Source of the DNA: Branchiostoma floridae
Taxonomy: Eukaryota; Chordata; Leptocardii; Amphioxiformes; Branchiostomatidae
Direction of reading: 5' to 3'
Length of the DNA stretch: 64,000 nt
NCBI RefSeq assembly: GCF_000003815.2
Contig: NC_049982.1
Coordinates: 1,083,604 to 1,147,603 of the forward strand
The position numbers and the translations under genes are program-made. Below are positions 1-12,111 of this stretch, one piece after another (positions within the stretch are counted from its first letter, which is position 1; every line of letters starts with the position of its first letter). The notes under the pieces are model-generated. The model worked only from the letters and a program-made list of their open reading frames with translations. It ran no database searches and had not been told where the DNA came from.

Positions 1-1479
1 TTAGTCTGTATAGACAATAGCAAGAGTTCTTAACATAGCATAACTATGAAAGAGTGCTTAAGAGAACTTGGTTCTTAACATAGTTCTTAACATAACTATT
101 GAGCTATAGCAAAGTTTGGGGTAAATGTACAATATACATGGTTTCATTTATGCACTGCGTAATCGTACGAGACAATGTGGAATTGTAAGAGTTTTATTTT
201 ATAACACAAACATAAACCTATCAACAAGTGACCGTAGGTAACACACTCTGTTAACTTGTTATGGTTTATGTCGGTTGTGATGTTTTCTGTGGTGTATGAT
301 TCGGTGTTTAGAACGCATACAGAACACATCACATCAGCTTATACCAAAAACTTACTTAAAAGCTATCATTGCCAAATCTAAAACAGTCTGTACGCATTAC
401 TGCGGAATCAGCGTCTCAATCGAACGACACCAAATGAAAACAACAACGCACACCATTTTAAAAAGTGGGTCAATCATAGCTGTGGACAGCTGCCCACACG
501 AACCCACATCTGCTTTGAGATAAATAAATGCCAAACCCCATCGTCTATAGGCTAGCTGTTCTGCAATACCAGGGAAATAGGGGTGACATTTCAAATTATT
601 ACATGTACATCAATAATGAAAACAGCTACAGCGAAAAAAAATGATCCCAAGGATCAAACACGTTCTAACCATAAAATGCATATGACTATCAACCGCGCAA
701 AATGTTAACAGTATGCTATGTCAAACCAACCTCAATACTGAAAACGCAAAGCCCGAACGAGATGGCATATTCAGACAAGGATATCTGCTTGACGGTATCA
801 AATTACTACAATGCTTAAGGCGCAATCATAAGGAAGACCTGAACCACTATACCGGACGGCGTAGGGGTGAAAACTGAAATTATTACATCCATGATAAAAA
901 CAGCTGCAGCGAAAAAAATATACGTGCATCATTTCCCAACCGAGTGCAGACGACATGCCAATCCTCATGCGATTTCGGCATACGGAACATAGAGATATAG
1001 GTGCGAACATTCAACGCACAAAGTTATTACAAGACTCTGTTACTGGAGGTTACCCTCCAGTGTCACAGAGTAATAACTGCGATGAATATACATCAATTCA
1101 TAAACATGTAGAAAGCGTAAAAATTACCATAAGATAATCGACAGGCTGACCATACTGACTCCAACTTTGTTATATTTGTTTCGCCACGACTCGTTAACTT
1201 AGATACTAGAGAGTTTCAACTTCCGTCGCTATAGCGCTAGGGTTGAAAGGAACCTTGTGCCTTTGATACAGCTAAGAGAAACTCTGTACTGTGTGAAAAC
1301 GAAGGGCTCTCATCACCAGTGTTCTCAAGGGGCTTTGGAGCCAGATTCCAGGCCATGATCTTCAAAGCCATTTCTGATTAAAGTACCCTGTCTTCTTTGT
1401 AATTGTGTATGTCTCATGGTGCTATATTTGGGTTTGGTTTTCGGCCAACGTTTTCGCCAATGCAATTACCAGTGAAAGA
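1..1479. other. Intergenic, no gene recognised; one diverged duplication
   Basis: AT-rich sequence without an ORF that resembles a protein family. Two related stretches near 590-660 and 876-940 share a run of the type ATTACAT...AACAGCT-CAGCGAAAAAAA, about 285 bp apart, which suggests an old tandem duplication. Short repeats of a 'gttcttaacata' motif lie at 26-95. I see nothing else. Confidence 0.5.
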
Positions 1480-2020
1480 TGCCTGGCTTCAAGATAAAGG
1501 TTTGTCATTGAGTAAGGTTGCTCCATCCGATCAACAGCAACCTTTGTACTGCCAGGCACCATCTGATGTAGTGTGAGGTTTGAGTTAATTATACCTGGAC
1601 AGCAAGTGTACGTATATCAACTCGCTTTCAGTTATGTTCAGAACATTCTGTTAGATGAAAGAAATGCTGAAGTATCACATTCATTTTTCATTGGTTCATG
1701 TAAATCCATGGCTTTGTCACGGCGTAGGACGGGTGCATATGATACATAAAACATCAAACCAAAGTTGGCATTTACCCGGATAGAATATTCAGTAAAATAT
1801 TGCATGCTTTAACGTATAGGTTCTACATGGGGGACTTTGCTTGAACAGCAACTTTTGTATGGCTAGGAGCCCTCTGCTGATAAATGGCGTTAGGTTTTCC
1901 CTTGTCTGGACTTCAAGGATATTTTAGTTATGTCGAATACATTCTGCCAGATGAAAGAACTGCCTATGTATTCTTCATTTGGAATTGGTTTATTGGAGTC
2001 CGTGGCTCTGTGGCGATGGC

Positions 2021-2120
2021 ATTCTGCTACATACATGTACATAACTTCTGCTACATACATGTACATAACTTCTGCTACATACATGTACATAACTTCTGCT
2101 ACATACATAACTTCTGCTTC
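2021..2120 (+). repeat. 24-bp minisatellite, about four copies
   Basis: The unit 'cttctgctacatacatgtac' plus 'ataa' repeats with a period of 24 bp (starts at 2045 and 2069 can be counted directly). Because 24 is a multiple of three, all frames stay open across it, which explains the repetitive ORFs here. It is not a gene. Confidence 0.85.
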
Positions 2121-2605
2121 ATACATCAAATCAAAAGCAGTATTAACTACAATCAGTACAGTTAATTATGCCTGAGCCTTTTCATTAGGTTTTGCACAGT
2201 CTGCAATCTACGGCCTAGCACTCATCTACCTTTCATTTACTGCTAGTTCATGCAAGTCCATGTCTTTTTCATGGAGACGGTTAAATATTGATATGATATA
2301 TCTCAATTTATAACGAAACCAACCTTTACTCCATTACAGTTGTCAGTAAGGTCTGACGTAGATAGATACGGGTAAGCTTGCCATTACAGCATTTGCAAAA
2401 GAATACATTTTTTCAATAAAGTTCAGAACGCTTTGCAAGATGTCAACAAAGAAACCAGGCTGTAAGGTTTGATCCACTCAGACCAGGAATGACCCTTTCT
2501 CTTTAATAAGTGTGGCGGCTTCTTTAACTTACTTTGATGTGGCTCTCCCCAAACGGGGGACCTCCATTTAACGTTCTATCCGAGAGACGGCGATAAACGT
2601 CACAT

Positions 2606-2634
2606 GTGTGTGTTTGTGTGTGTGTGTGTGTGTG
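2606..2634 (+). repeat. (GT)n microsatellite
   Basis: A run of TG/GT dinucleotides with one TTT interruption. Confidence 0.9.
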
Positions 2635-3315
2635 GTGGTGTAGTGGTTCATTTGGGATCACGTACAAAATAAATTACCGATGCACGTCCTATCAATTATG
2701 TCCAGGGCAATCTGATTTTTTTCAGATGAAAGAACTGACATTCTACTTTTTCTATGCAAGTTTATGGCTTTCTCATAGAGACATTCTGGTGCCTACGATG
2801 AACCAGACGTTACATCAAAGCCACTGTAACCTCCAATACAGTCCCCAGTTAGGCCTACGTCACATTTCCTACCCGGGGCCCGGCCGGGCTGTTTGAGGAA
2901 ACGTAAAATTTACGTTTATGCCAATAAATATGCACAATGCATGCTGTTGAATTATTTTCGGTCCGTTTTGTGTTGTTGTTGTCTTTTATACCATACTTAT
3001 CGTTCCCGAAAGCTGCCAGGCCGGGCCCCTTTGTGGAAATGTGACCTTAGCCTAAAAGATGCCTGCCTTTGGTAAGATATAAATTTGTCATTTGCCAAGG
3101 TTGCTTGTACAGCAACTTTGCACAGCATTGAGCCGTCTGAATTACCCTTGCCTGGATATCATTTTTCATCAATAAAGCTTTGTCAAAATAACTCCAGAAC
3201 ATTCTGTCACATCAAAGAAGTATTCCATTTCATTTCACGTACATTTATCCAATTCCATTGCTTTGTCATCAAGACAGTCTACTGTGCATGATACCCCATA
3301 TATACATCAAACTAA

Positions 3316-3950
3316 ATGCAATGCTATAACTAGTCAAAGATGTATGATGTTAAGTTGTACTTTTAACGAAGCTAGAAGCAGCAGTCTTGTATTGCTTAAT
3401 CCCAATAAAGTAAAAAAGCAGCTTTACCTTCTGACTTAGACATTGACATTTATTTTACAGAATCTGATTTACTTGTGACCTTTTGTCTGAGTAAAAATCG
3501 AAGATTTGGGCGTTTAACAGCTTTATGCAGCTGTACAATTATGACTTGGCTCATTCTCCCTTCAACATAATCACATCATATGCCAATCTTTACACTAGGG
3601 ATCTAATTTGAAATGATATGAGGCGGCGTTTTGTTATGACAGCCAAAGTTGCTACCTCAGCACATCGACAGCGTCAAGGCGCGACCGCAACAACGACAAT
3701 GACCGGCTGGAGTCTCCCGGGCCGTAAAGGAATTGGCTTCATCAATTAAGCAGTGAACAACGTCGTCTTCAGTGGAAAAATCGAAGCGTTGAAATTTCTT
3801 CCCCTTATCCGATGTATTACGAGTGCACGAGGTTGTTGAACTTTGTTACATGAATAGCTAATAAACAATTTTTTTCTGTTTTACTGTTAATCTAACGTTG
3901 TTAAAACGCCGGTGAAAATTGCTAAATGAATTCACACACTTATATAAAGA
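3316..3950. other. Intergenic, nothing recognised
   Basis: No ORF, RNA gene or clear repeat family is recognisable. Confidence 0.4.
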
Positions 3951-3954
3951 TTGC

Positions 3955-4530
3955 TCTGCCAAAAAGCAGTTACTCAAGCAACTGGATATGGTTTTGGAGA
4001 CGGTCATTGTTTCATATAGCATCCGATTTCGTCAATATCTTATTAGCTGGATGTCTAACCTTCATCGACGTTCATGTTGCTCTGTTATACAAACCTCCTG
4101 GAATCTAGATGCAGAACTGCAGCATGATGGAAGGAGAGAGTTTATGGAGAACAGAAGCTCTGAGCTGCTCCGGAAAACCCGCACCAGACTATTAGTAAGG
4201 AAAGTGAGCTAGCTTGCATTAACTGTGTCTTAGCCTTGCTATCCTTTGAAATCCAAATTGTCTTCAGCTTGACTTTGGCTTAGCTTTGTTTTCTTTGGAA
4301 TCCAAATTGTCTTCAGTCTGAATTGCCTTACAACCTTTCCTATTGGACATCTGAAATTGTCTTCATTCATAGTTAGAGTATAAAAGACCTGTTTCTTCCA
4401 GATCTCTTCAGTGTCACTGACGAAGGATAGTGGATTCTATCCGAAACGTCTGACCGTTTCAAAACCATATCCAGTTGATTGAGTAACTATTTTTGGCGTA
4501 CCTGGATGTCTAACCTACATCGACGTAGCT
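3955..4530 (+). mobile_element. Retroelement-like unit with inverted hammerhead-containing ends
   Basis: The left end (about 3958-4073) is a decayed reverse-orientation copy of the right end (about 4411-4528). Both contain 'aactggatatggttttg' or its complement, and a terminal 'ggatgtctaacct-catcgacg' stretch. The right end carries an intact hammerhead-like core (see the separate entry) preceded by a TATAAAAG motif near 4379. The 340 bp between hold no recognisable protein. Penelope-like elements carry hammerhead motifs in pseudo-LTRs that can lie in direct or inverted orientation, so a Penelope-like relic is my preferred reading. A short non-autonomous 'retrozyme' is the alternative. Confidence 0.45.
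4411..4456 (+). ncRNA. Hammerhead-ribozyme-like motif, type I with minimal stem III
   Basis: The order fits a type I hammerhead. Stem I 5' strand GTCA is at 4413-4416. Core CTGACGA is at 4417-4423. Stem II is GGATAG (4425-4430) with CTATCC (4437-4442) and loop TGGATT. GAA is at 4443-4445. A two-base-pair self-complementary stem III ACGT lies at 4446-4449. The putative cleavage base C is at 4450. Stem I 3' strand TGAC is at 4451-4454 and pairs perfectly with GTCA. One departure is an unpaired A (4424) between the core and stem II. Very short stem III is known for Penelope-like hammerheads, which may act as dimers. Activity is not shown by sequence alone. Confidence 0.55.
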
Positions 4531-6105
4531 TGTATGTGGTTGGAAACAAATTCCCTGACGAATTATTTCTCAAGGATGCCTACTTAAAGCATGAAAAAAA
4601 AAACTTTCAGGAGCATACCTCATTGATTATAAAGTTTTCCAAGGCAAATGACTATAGATTACTTGGGCTGTGTGTATGATTGATTTATGATGTTGTTTGG
4701 GGGATCCTTCCCTAGAGACACAGCATTTCTTCAAATCTAATAACTCGTATCTATTATAACCTGACATTTACGTAATACAGAGGGGAGTCCCTGGCTCATT
4801 TTTTATGTATTCTCTCCGGACTAGTGAATAATATCTAATATCATCCCAGAATTCAATCTTAGGGTGAAAGTTTATCTAAGTTGGTAAAATACATTATGGA
4901 AAAGGTCGATCTTTTCAACTTGACCCACAGGAATTTTCAACTTGCTTTCTTGGGTCTCTCCCATTGTTGCCTACTTAAAGCATGAAAAAACTTTGATCTG
5001 GACACCAGGCTTTACGATCGTGTGACGTCAGTACGGGTCAAAGGTTCTTGGAAGTCGATATCACCACCCGCCCGTGTCTTTTAAGCGATATTCTTTAATT
5101 CATTTGGTCATTAATTTCTCATTGACACACCATCTCCGTTCTGTACAAAACAATGTAGGGTATGCTTACCGCTTATCGGTCCCTTGAATTTAGGATATGA
5201 ATATGTAAATAATGTTCAGCATGTGAAGCATTTACATGTTCTTTGATAATGGTTAGACATTCAGGTGATATGATAAAGCACTGGAAGATAACGTTAAGTA
5301 ATGTCAGTATTGCATTCTCGAGCATTGAACTGTTAATAAGAGCGTTAGTTGTTACATAATTTGACAAAGATGTTTCCGTGGTAAGCATGCCAATCAGTAC
5401 GTATTCTCTCCAGAAACGAAGAGGATGAGTAATTACGTAAGCATGTCAGGTGAGCGACAGTCGGGATTCAAACAGCCAGGAGTCACTAATCACTGGACTA
5501 CACATGCAACTTTAAAGAAAGAGGAAAAAAAAACTTAACGAAAAGGCTTTTTAAAGTTGAGAATACGAAACAAGGATCATTTGTCTGAACCACCCGAATG
5601 ATGAATAGCACTGTCCTCACGTTACAACCCCGGAGGCACAGGAGTTGTTAGACCGCGATAATTAATATCGAGCTTAACATCAATGCAATCCGTAAAGGAG
5701 TCACTGACTGACATTGGATCTTTTCTCCCGAGACAATTGAAGAAATGTTTTTCGTTTCCAAATACTTCTGATTAACCAGCCCAAAATGAACATTGAACAT
5801 GAACAAAATACTAGTATACAACCTGATTTTCTAAATTATGTCAACACCCGAAGTGAGCAGTCTGATATATCCTTCTTCAGGTAAACCCCCAGAAGAGCAA
5901 TGTCTTAGGCGTTCATGCTGGCCCTCTTTACCAAGCATGTCCAACATAGTTTTTAGTTGCTTGTCTCACTACTTGTGAGCAAGCCTATCTTCATTTGGAC
6001 CCATATGTGTCTGCTTCCAAACCATATGCGTCTGCCAAAGACGTTGAGCATTGCAAAGAAGCTGAAGCTTAAGTTGTCCAAAAATCTGTGAGATGCGTCT
6101 GACCC
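4531..6105. other. Intergenic; dispersed duplicate at 5240-5400
   Basis: No gene recognised. The stretch 5258-5400 (including 'gataaagcactggaagata' and 'gtattgcattctcgagca') recurs at 6777-6905 in the same orientation with moderate divergence, so it is a duplicated non-coding block or a repeat family. Confidence 0.5.
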
Positions 6106-6262
6106 GGCGCCCATCTCCGTTTTATAGCCCTAGGGCCACACATAGGTGCAAGCACTACAGCAGGGGGCTAGTCCACTGGTAGTGTAGTGCGTTTAGCTTC
6201 CATACTCTAAGCGGAGAAAGATACCAGTTTTTAAGAGCCATAGCCCGGCTACAGCATCCAGT
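6105..6262 (+). repeat. Dispersed repeat family A, copy 1
   Basis: It contains 'cgcccatctccgttt-tagccct' and 'actacagcagggggctag' followed by 'tagcttccatactct'. Close relatives lie at about 21205-21335 and 53688-53785. A family of at least three copies within 64 kb indicates a mobile or SINE-like origin. No transposase is visible. Confidence 0.6.
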
Positions 6263-7195
6263 CTTCCTTGGTGGGCTCCCATCCAAGTTGAGGATCAATG
6301 GATCGGGTGTATCAACGCGGCACGGCCGTAGCAGAGGGAACAGACCGACCGGAACAGCCTAAAAGAGATACAATCATGCTCCGGCCCAGGTCAGAGTTAG
6401 GGCTGGAAACTTTCCTCCAATAAACATCAGACAACACGTTCCAATGTGAGGATTAGACAAGTAAGGTGTTCCACCAGGTTGAATGACCGATAAGACTGCA
6501 TGTCAAGTTTCCGTTGAGGCGTTTTAAAACTCGACATAACGAGTATGAATCATGTGCAGTGCCGTGCAGTAAATGATAAATCATGTTATCTCGGTGGTTC
6601 ACACTTTAGCCCCAGCTGTCTCAGAATGTAATAAGTACGGTGGTGTTACCGCATCAGACATGACGTCTTTGTAATCCGATATAGTAAAATAAAACACCGT
6701 TTTCCTGGTACCGACTGACAGGGGCTTATGCGATTTTGCAATGAAGTTGGACAGGTGGATGTTTCCTAAGCCTCTTATGATAAAGCACTGGAAGATAAGT
6801 TGAGTCATGTCAGTATTGCATTCTCGAGCAGTGAACTGGTATTAAGAGCGTTAGATGTTACATAATGTGACGAAGAAGCTTTCGTGGTAAACATGGCAAT
6901 AGTATACATTGGATTAAATTATTATTTTTTCATCAACACAGATTACATTGATTATGTTTACCTTGTTCCATTCTCGGTTTGCTTGTTGTCTTGTTGTGTC
7001 TGTAGCAGGGTATGTTTTCCCAGGGAGGGTTTTTGCTTGCCTTTTTTTAATTTTTTTTTTACTCAATGGTCACCACGTAACAAGGCCTGAAGGCCACTTA
7101 AAGGTTACGGGTTACATGATTGGAACTGTAACAGCAACTCTTCGCCCCAGGTCAGAAACAACATGATTGAGACCAGCCCAATTGCTCACTATGAG
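6263..7195. other. Intergenic, partly repetitive, no gene
   Basis: It holds the second copy of the 5240-5400 block (6777-6905). It also holds a stretch near 7060-7110 ('caatggtcaccacgtaacaa', then 'gaaggccacttaaaggtt') that reappears diverged at about 32968-33030. No coding sequence recognised. Confidence 0.45.
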
Positions 7196-7199
7196 TGAG

Positions 7200-7540
7200 G
7201 ACTAACTGACCCAATAGGCGAAGCAGGGGTTACGAGGGCTGCTCGGGAGATTCCCTACCCCTATTTTGGCCGGAATGGTTTGATCCGCTCGGGTGGATGT
7301 TCGCACATGTGGCGGGTTCTTTAACGTGCATAGGGTATGCCTCTCCCCATACACGGGACCTCCATTTAATGTCCTATCCGAGGGACGACTCATTTTTCAC
7401 TTGAGTAAAGTGAGGAAAGTCGTGCAAAGTGCCTTTCCCAAGGGCACAAGACCGGCAACACGGCAGGCGGATTCGAACCGGCGACCTCTCGGTCACGGGC
7501 CGAATACACTACCACTGTGCTACGCGGCCCCACCTTTAAC
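7200..7540 (-). mobile_element. tRNA-derived SINE, family 1
   Basis: Read on the minus strand, the element begins near 7535 with a tRNA-like head: an A-box-like TAGCACAGTGG and a B-box GGTTCGAATCC at about 7470-7480. The body reads as the complement of 'cactttgcacgactttcctcac'. The head resembles a tRNA but has no clean cloverleaf and is followed by a SINE body, so it is a retroposon rather than a tRNA gene. Confidence 0.6.
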
Positions 7541-8385
7541 GCACTCGAGGCACCTCATTGAATACGGGACCCCATTTTATGCTTCTTCCAAAAGACGACG
7601 TCGTGTTCATGCCCAACCGAGATAACCTTCCTTGGATTTGAGCCAGCGTCTTCTTTAACCAACTATTTGGAACCAGGGGCTTAATGAATGAATGGGAGAG
7701 GCCCAGCTCTTTGACTGTAAACCGCTCCAAGAAGATTTTGACATGTTAGCAATGCCATGATTCCGCTCTGTGGGCTGACGTATCCTCTATGTTGTAAATC
7801 AATGCGTCAGAATCATTGACCAGAAGAAATTGAAGGCAGGCCATTTGCTGCAAATCGCCTTAGATCGCAACAGGTTTCGTTGCAAGCGTCCATTGAAGAG
7901 TTAAGCGCCCCTTCCAGATACAGCTTACTCAGTCAGCACAACCGAAGCGGTAAGAATCTACTAACAGTAAACATAGTGCTCGCCGATCCACGCAGCTAGC
8001 TATAGTGCGTCATGGTTATACAAGGGTAATTGCAACAGGCAGTAGGCATATTAAAGAGGTAACAATTGCGGAAGGTGCAGCTGAAAGATGTATTCCCAGT
8101 TTCCACAAGTTGAAAAGAACTCTGATTCTTTAGAAAAGCGTGTTATTACCAAGAACTTTACATAATTGCAAGGCTACTCCTTTGCCCTCCATCTGCTCTG
8201 CATCCTTCTTGCTCTAACGCACTTGTAAGTACAATAGCAATGGGTTTTATTAGAGAGGTTAAAGTGTACCGGTAGTGAAAAATTTGGCCTCTCAGCTTTA
8301 CGCTTACATCAGCACAGACTAATAATGCCAGTAAAGCATAGCCTGAGTGCTTCACGATTCACGCGATCTTCCTGACCTGTACAGG
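7541..8385. other. Intergenic, nothing recognised
   Basis: No ORF, RNA or repeat that I can name. Confidence 0.4.
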
Positions 8386-8389
8386 AAAC

Positions 8390-8900
8390 CCCAACAAAGC
8401 AGCTACATGCCCATTCATCGATCTGTGCGTAGATGCGAGTCAGTAGAGAGATGAAGGCTGGGGTGGAGATTTGTGTTGGGAGCTCAGGGCTTTCTTTCCG
8501 CAAGTCTTGCACTCTCGCTTTTTTCTTTTCTTTTTTGATTTCTACAAGGAAATCTTGTTAAGTTAACGCAGAGAATTTTCAAAATACGAGATTCTGACAG
8601 GAAGGCGAGTTGCTGTGGGACTTCTGGGCTTTCTAAGCATCCGGCCCACCAGCCATGCACTATCGCTCTTTTTTTTCTTTTTTTTTTATCTGACGAGGGA
8701 ATCTTGTGAAGCAAACACAGAGGATCTCTACAAAACATCAGAGCGCCGGGTTTTGTTGGGAGTTCCGTGCTTTCTAGTCCGCCATTCATGCACTATTGCT
8801 CTTTTCTTTCTTTGTTTTTCACAAGGGAATCTTGCCTGTAATTTACGCAGAGAGTCTTCTCAAGATCAGAGGAGGAAAGGATTAGCTGCAACAGTTTTTT
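8390..8900. repeat. Degenerate tandem repeat, about 130-bp unit, four copies
   Basis: Each unit has a 'gggag-tc-gggctttct' block, a 'catgcactatcgctctttt' block with a T-rich stretch, and an 'agggaatcttg' block, seen near 8480-8560, 8615-8720, 8755-8840 and 8840-8940. The ORFs that cross it are by-products. Confidence 0.6.
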
Positions 8901-8989
8901 TTCTTCTATTTTTGCTCTTAGACAGACGAGGACAATATGGCACTGCACTCAAGTTTTGTAACTTATATTAACAGTGCCACATACACGGT

Positions 8990-9318
8990 ACAAACAGAAG
9001 GTAAAGATAGTCTTTTACCTCCCCGACCGAAGTCAGGTACCCATTTTTACACATGGGTGTAGTGAGGAAGGTCGTGTAAAGTGCCTTTCCAAAGGGCACA
9101 ACGCCGGGGGCACGGCGGGGATCGAACTCAGAACCTATAGATTCCGAGCCGAACGCTCTACCAGTTACACCACGCCCGACGCCACAACGCCACAGCTGCA
9201 ACAGTTCCTGCCCCCTTTCATTGCCGCCTATGCAAGAGATGAAAACAAGAGCTCCGATCGACCTCTGGTCGTATCCACTTCCTCCGGGACCACATGGGAC
9301 TTTGAGACTTTTCAATAA
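8990..9318 (-). mobile_element. tRNA-derived SINE, family 2
   Basis: On the minus strand a tRNA-like head (A box near 9160-9172, B box GAGTTCGATCCCC at 9117-9129) is followed by a body that includes the complement of 'ggtacccatttttacacatg'. The same body is found in plus orientation at 58900-59000, and a related head at 23235-23305. Confidence 0.6.
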
Positions 9319-9690
9319 AATACGTAAGAACGCTTGTTTAGCAAAGGCAGAGACGTTCCTCTGAATACCAGATTCCTGGATAGCTGCAGAAGTTTCTGGC
9401 CCCTTCTATGCGTGCGTGAGCAGGGGATGATGACGCGCGAACTGAACAACCTCCGGGAGAGATCCAATGCTGTCTGAATCAGAAAGGGCTTTGCTACTTT
9501 TTGTCAATAAAGTGCACAAAAAATCTTTTGGGAAAATCCTTTTCTCGAACGCTGAAAAGGTTAAGAAGTCATCGGTTTAGCCGAAGTCAACCTTAAGTCT
9601 TGGATTCAAATAGAAAAAACAATGAAGCTGGATTGAAGACCATTAATTTTCAATAGCTCATACAAGAAATTGGGTATTTTACCCGAAAGA
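9319..9690. other. Intergenic, nothing recognised
   Basis: No feature supported. Confidence 0.4.
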
Positions 9691-10165
9691 AAACATACAT
9701 ACGTTTGACCTTTGCAATATAATTGCATTATTACTGATCCGCCTCAACCAAAAACATTAGGATTGAGCAGCTCCTCCGAGATTGGTGCACGGTTGTCTGA
9801 AACGGGTTCAACGCTTGATCGGTCATTCCACTTTTCATATAATTATAGAGAAGTTCTGAATGTATTGATGCATCCACATCGCCACTTAGAAATAATATGA
9901 GCTGAATTGAAGACGGAGAATCAATTTTCAATACCCTATACAAGACATTAGGTATTATACATTGCCAAAAGGAAACCCACATTCATTTGACCTTTCTAGC
10001 ATAATTGGCATTTTTTACACATGCACCTCACGCAAAACTTGAGCAGGCTCCTAGCAGATTGGTGCACGGGCGTCAGGAACGGGTTAAACGCTTGAAGGGT
10101 CATTCCACTTTTCATAAATAGAGAAGTTCTGAATGTAATGTTGCATCCATCCATAGACACTTAGC
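9690..10165 (+). repeat. Two-copy tandem duplication, about 300-bp unit
   Basis: Segments 9712-9900 and 10012-10165 share 'gattggtgcacggttgtc', 'cgggtt-aacgcttga' and 'ggtcattccacttttcata' in the same order. The connecting parts (9640-9710 and 9920-9990) also match. Confidence 0.7.
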
Positions 10166-10250
10166 AGTAATGTCCATCACAGGGTGGTATGAAGTGTGGA
10201 TGGAGGATTTAGGAGCACATCCGGCCTAATGTACCTTAACTGTGTAGGAG

Positions 10251-10464
10251 TTACTGTAAATGTATTTAAGTTCGCGGGGATTTAATTTCGCGGTAGCGGG
10301 AAAAGGACTTTTCGCGGTGGATTTAAGTTCGCGGTAACACCATAGACTACAGTCTAATGCCATAATAGAAAAAATTTCGCGGTGGTTTTAAGTTCGCGGT
10401 AAAGTGGGCAGCGCGAAAACCGCGAACATTAATCCACCGCGAACATTTCTGCATTTACAGTACT
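10251..10464. mobile_element. Foldback MITE rich in TTCGCGGT motifs
   Basis: The left end TACTGTAAATGTATTT and the right end GCATTTACAGTA are inverted. The inside repeats 'aagttcgcggt' in both orientations. The element is about 214 bp with no coding capacity. It is a typical non-autonomous DNA element; the superfamily is not determined. Confidence 0.65.
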
Positions 10465-11358
10465 GTAGAAGGAGTATGCAGGATTTCTGCTTCATTGGCA
10501 ATCTGTGTTGATGTGGAATCTCGCGGACCATGGCAAATGGAAGGACGTAAGTGCAGTCATCATTCAGCTAAAGAGTTAGATACGTACATTAGTGGTTGGA
10601 AATTTTTATCTCAAATGGATCAATTTCGACGACTAGGTTATTACAGCGACCATTTTACGCCCGTTCTCTATGTAAACTCCATTTTCACGCAGTAGAAAAA
10701 ATGCACACCGATTCATAACGAGCGCTACAGGTCGACGTACGGAAAAGCAATGACCTTGTAGTTGGAATTAAAAAAAAAACGCTCATCTCTCTTGGTAGCA
10801 TCTCTCTTGCTCTGGCATACCTGTAGCCATCACAGACCAGTCTTAAACTAAAAAGAGTTATGAATGGCAGAGTTGGGGTGATGAAAACGGGGTAAATATT
10901 TCACCAGGAGAGAGTAGACTCCTACGCAGACTTCTGCTGCGGCGGCGTTCATTCGTGATTTTCGGGCTAAAGTTGATTCCCTTTCTCGGCATAGGGAATC
11001 TTCGGCCATTTTGAAAGTCACAAATCAGTGCTTCTCAAATTAAAAAAAAAAATCACCGTTTAAGAAGGAGGTTAAGGGGGAAAAACATCTCCTCTTGGAG
11101 AATGCACGACAAACGAATTCATACGTTTAGAAGTCCCCTGGTAAATATTCCTCCTTGCATTGTTGACTGAATTTGAGTTTGATTTTTTTGTTACTATTTT
11201 TCAACAAGCCAAGTTAAGACAAACGTCACATTTTCAAACCGGGGCCAGGCCGGGCTGTATGTACAAACAAAAAATACAAATGTATACGCTAAAATATACA
11301 CAAATAATGCCCACGACTATTCTCTTTACGTCTTGCATAGTTTGGGGTCTTACGTGTA
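10465..11358. other. Intergenic, nothing recognised
   Basis: No supported gene. ORFs here are short and match no family known to me. Confidence 0.4.
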
Positions 11359-11359
11359 G

Positions 11360-11536
11360 AGTCAAACCTGTCTATAGCGGCCACTCAAGGGACCGGACAA
11401 ATTTGGCCACTATAGACATGTGGCCTCTGTATAGAGGTGGCAACTTGTAGATAAAATACCCAAGGGACCGACAAAAAGTGGCCACTATGGACAGGTGGCC
11501 CCTCTGTAGAGGTGACCCCTAATACAGGTTTGACTG
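11360..11536. mobile_element. Foldback MITE, 'gtcaaacctgt' ends
   Basis: Inverted ends GTCAAACCTGT and ACAGGTTTGAC enclose internally repeated 'ggccactatagacatgtggcc' type palindromes and 'aagggaccggacaaa'. About 177 bp, non-coding. Confidence 0.7.
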
Positions 11537-11627
11537 TATACCATACTTTTCGTTAATTATTCGCTTTGGCGCGCAACGTTCCATAAACCTAACACGTATC
11601 GCGAGCCATCCGTCCTTCCTGTACTAG

Positions 11628-12111
11628 TTAAGGTCTCATTGATGAGTTTCTTCTTCCCATAGACTTCTATGTTATAATTCGTGGTTTAAATGTGCGCGTT
11701 CATAATGAAGCTACGTGAAATTTCAGCAGATTTTTCATTCTATGTCGAGCACATTTACCCTATATCGTGGGAAAAAATTGCCAACGTAAACTAAGCATTG
11801 GAACTTTTTATAGCAATGACAAACTACGATTAGTCAATCCCCACAAAAGGCACTTTTTCGCTGCTAGTGTACAACCGCACCACTCAGAACCCAGGACTGT
11901 GTACCTCCGACCTAGCGCGCGGCTGCAAAACTTTACCTGCTAATTTCTTCAGTTACAAACAAGCTTTCACAAATCTAACTTTTGAGATCAGTTCCGCTGG
12001 CTGAAAGGGAATTTCTCACCGCTAAAAACATGCGTCCGTGCAACCGTTTATTTTTTGGCTCGGATCTCTTTTAGGGTACCCACTCGGAGTAATACATCAA
12101 TGAGACCTTAA
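11628..12111. mobile_element. TTAA-flanked non-autonomous element, 476 bp
   Basis: The element lies between TTAA at 11628-11631 and TTAA at 12108-12111 and has inverted ends GGTCTCATTGATG and CATCAATGAGACC. TTAA duplication is the hallmark of piggyBac-type insertion, although the termini lack the CCC start of most piggyBac elements. There is no transposase ORF. Its right TTAA is also the left TTAA of the next element. Confidence 0.7.

Larger units (their letters stand above)
1480..3315. repeat. Diverged tandem duplications, about 0.4-kb unit, roughly five copies
   Basis: Recurring landmarks are a 'cagaacattctgt-agatgaaagaa' type motif (near 1637, 1937, 2425, 2705, 3190), a 'gatgcctg-ctt' motif (near 1478 and 3058), and 'ccatggctttgtca' followed by 'gacgg-tgcatatgata'. 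The copies are strongly diverged and partly truncated. A piece near 2540-2595 resembles the SINE-like body at 7320-7390. No coding function is visible. Confidence 0.5.
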
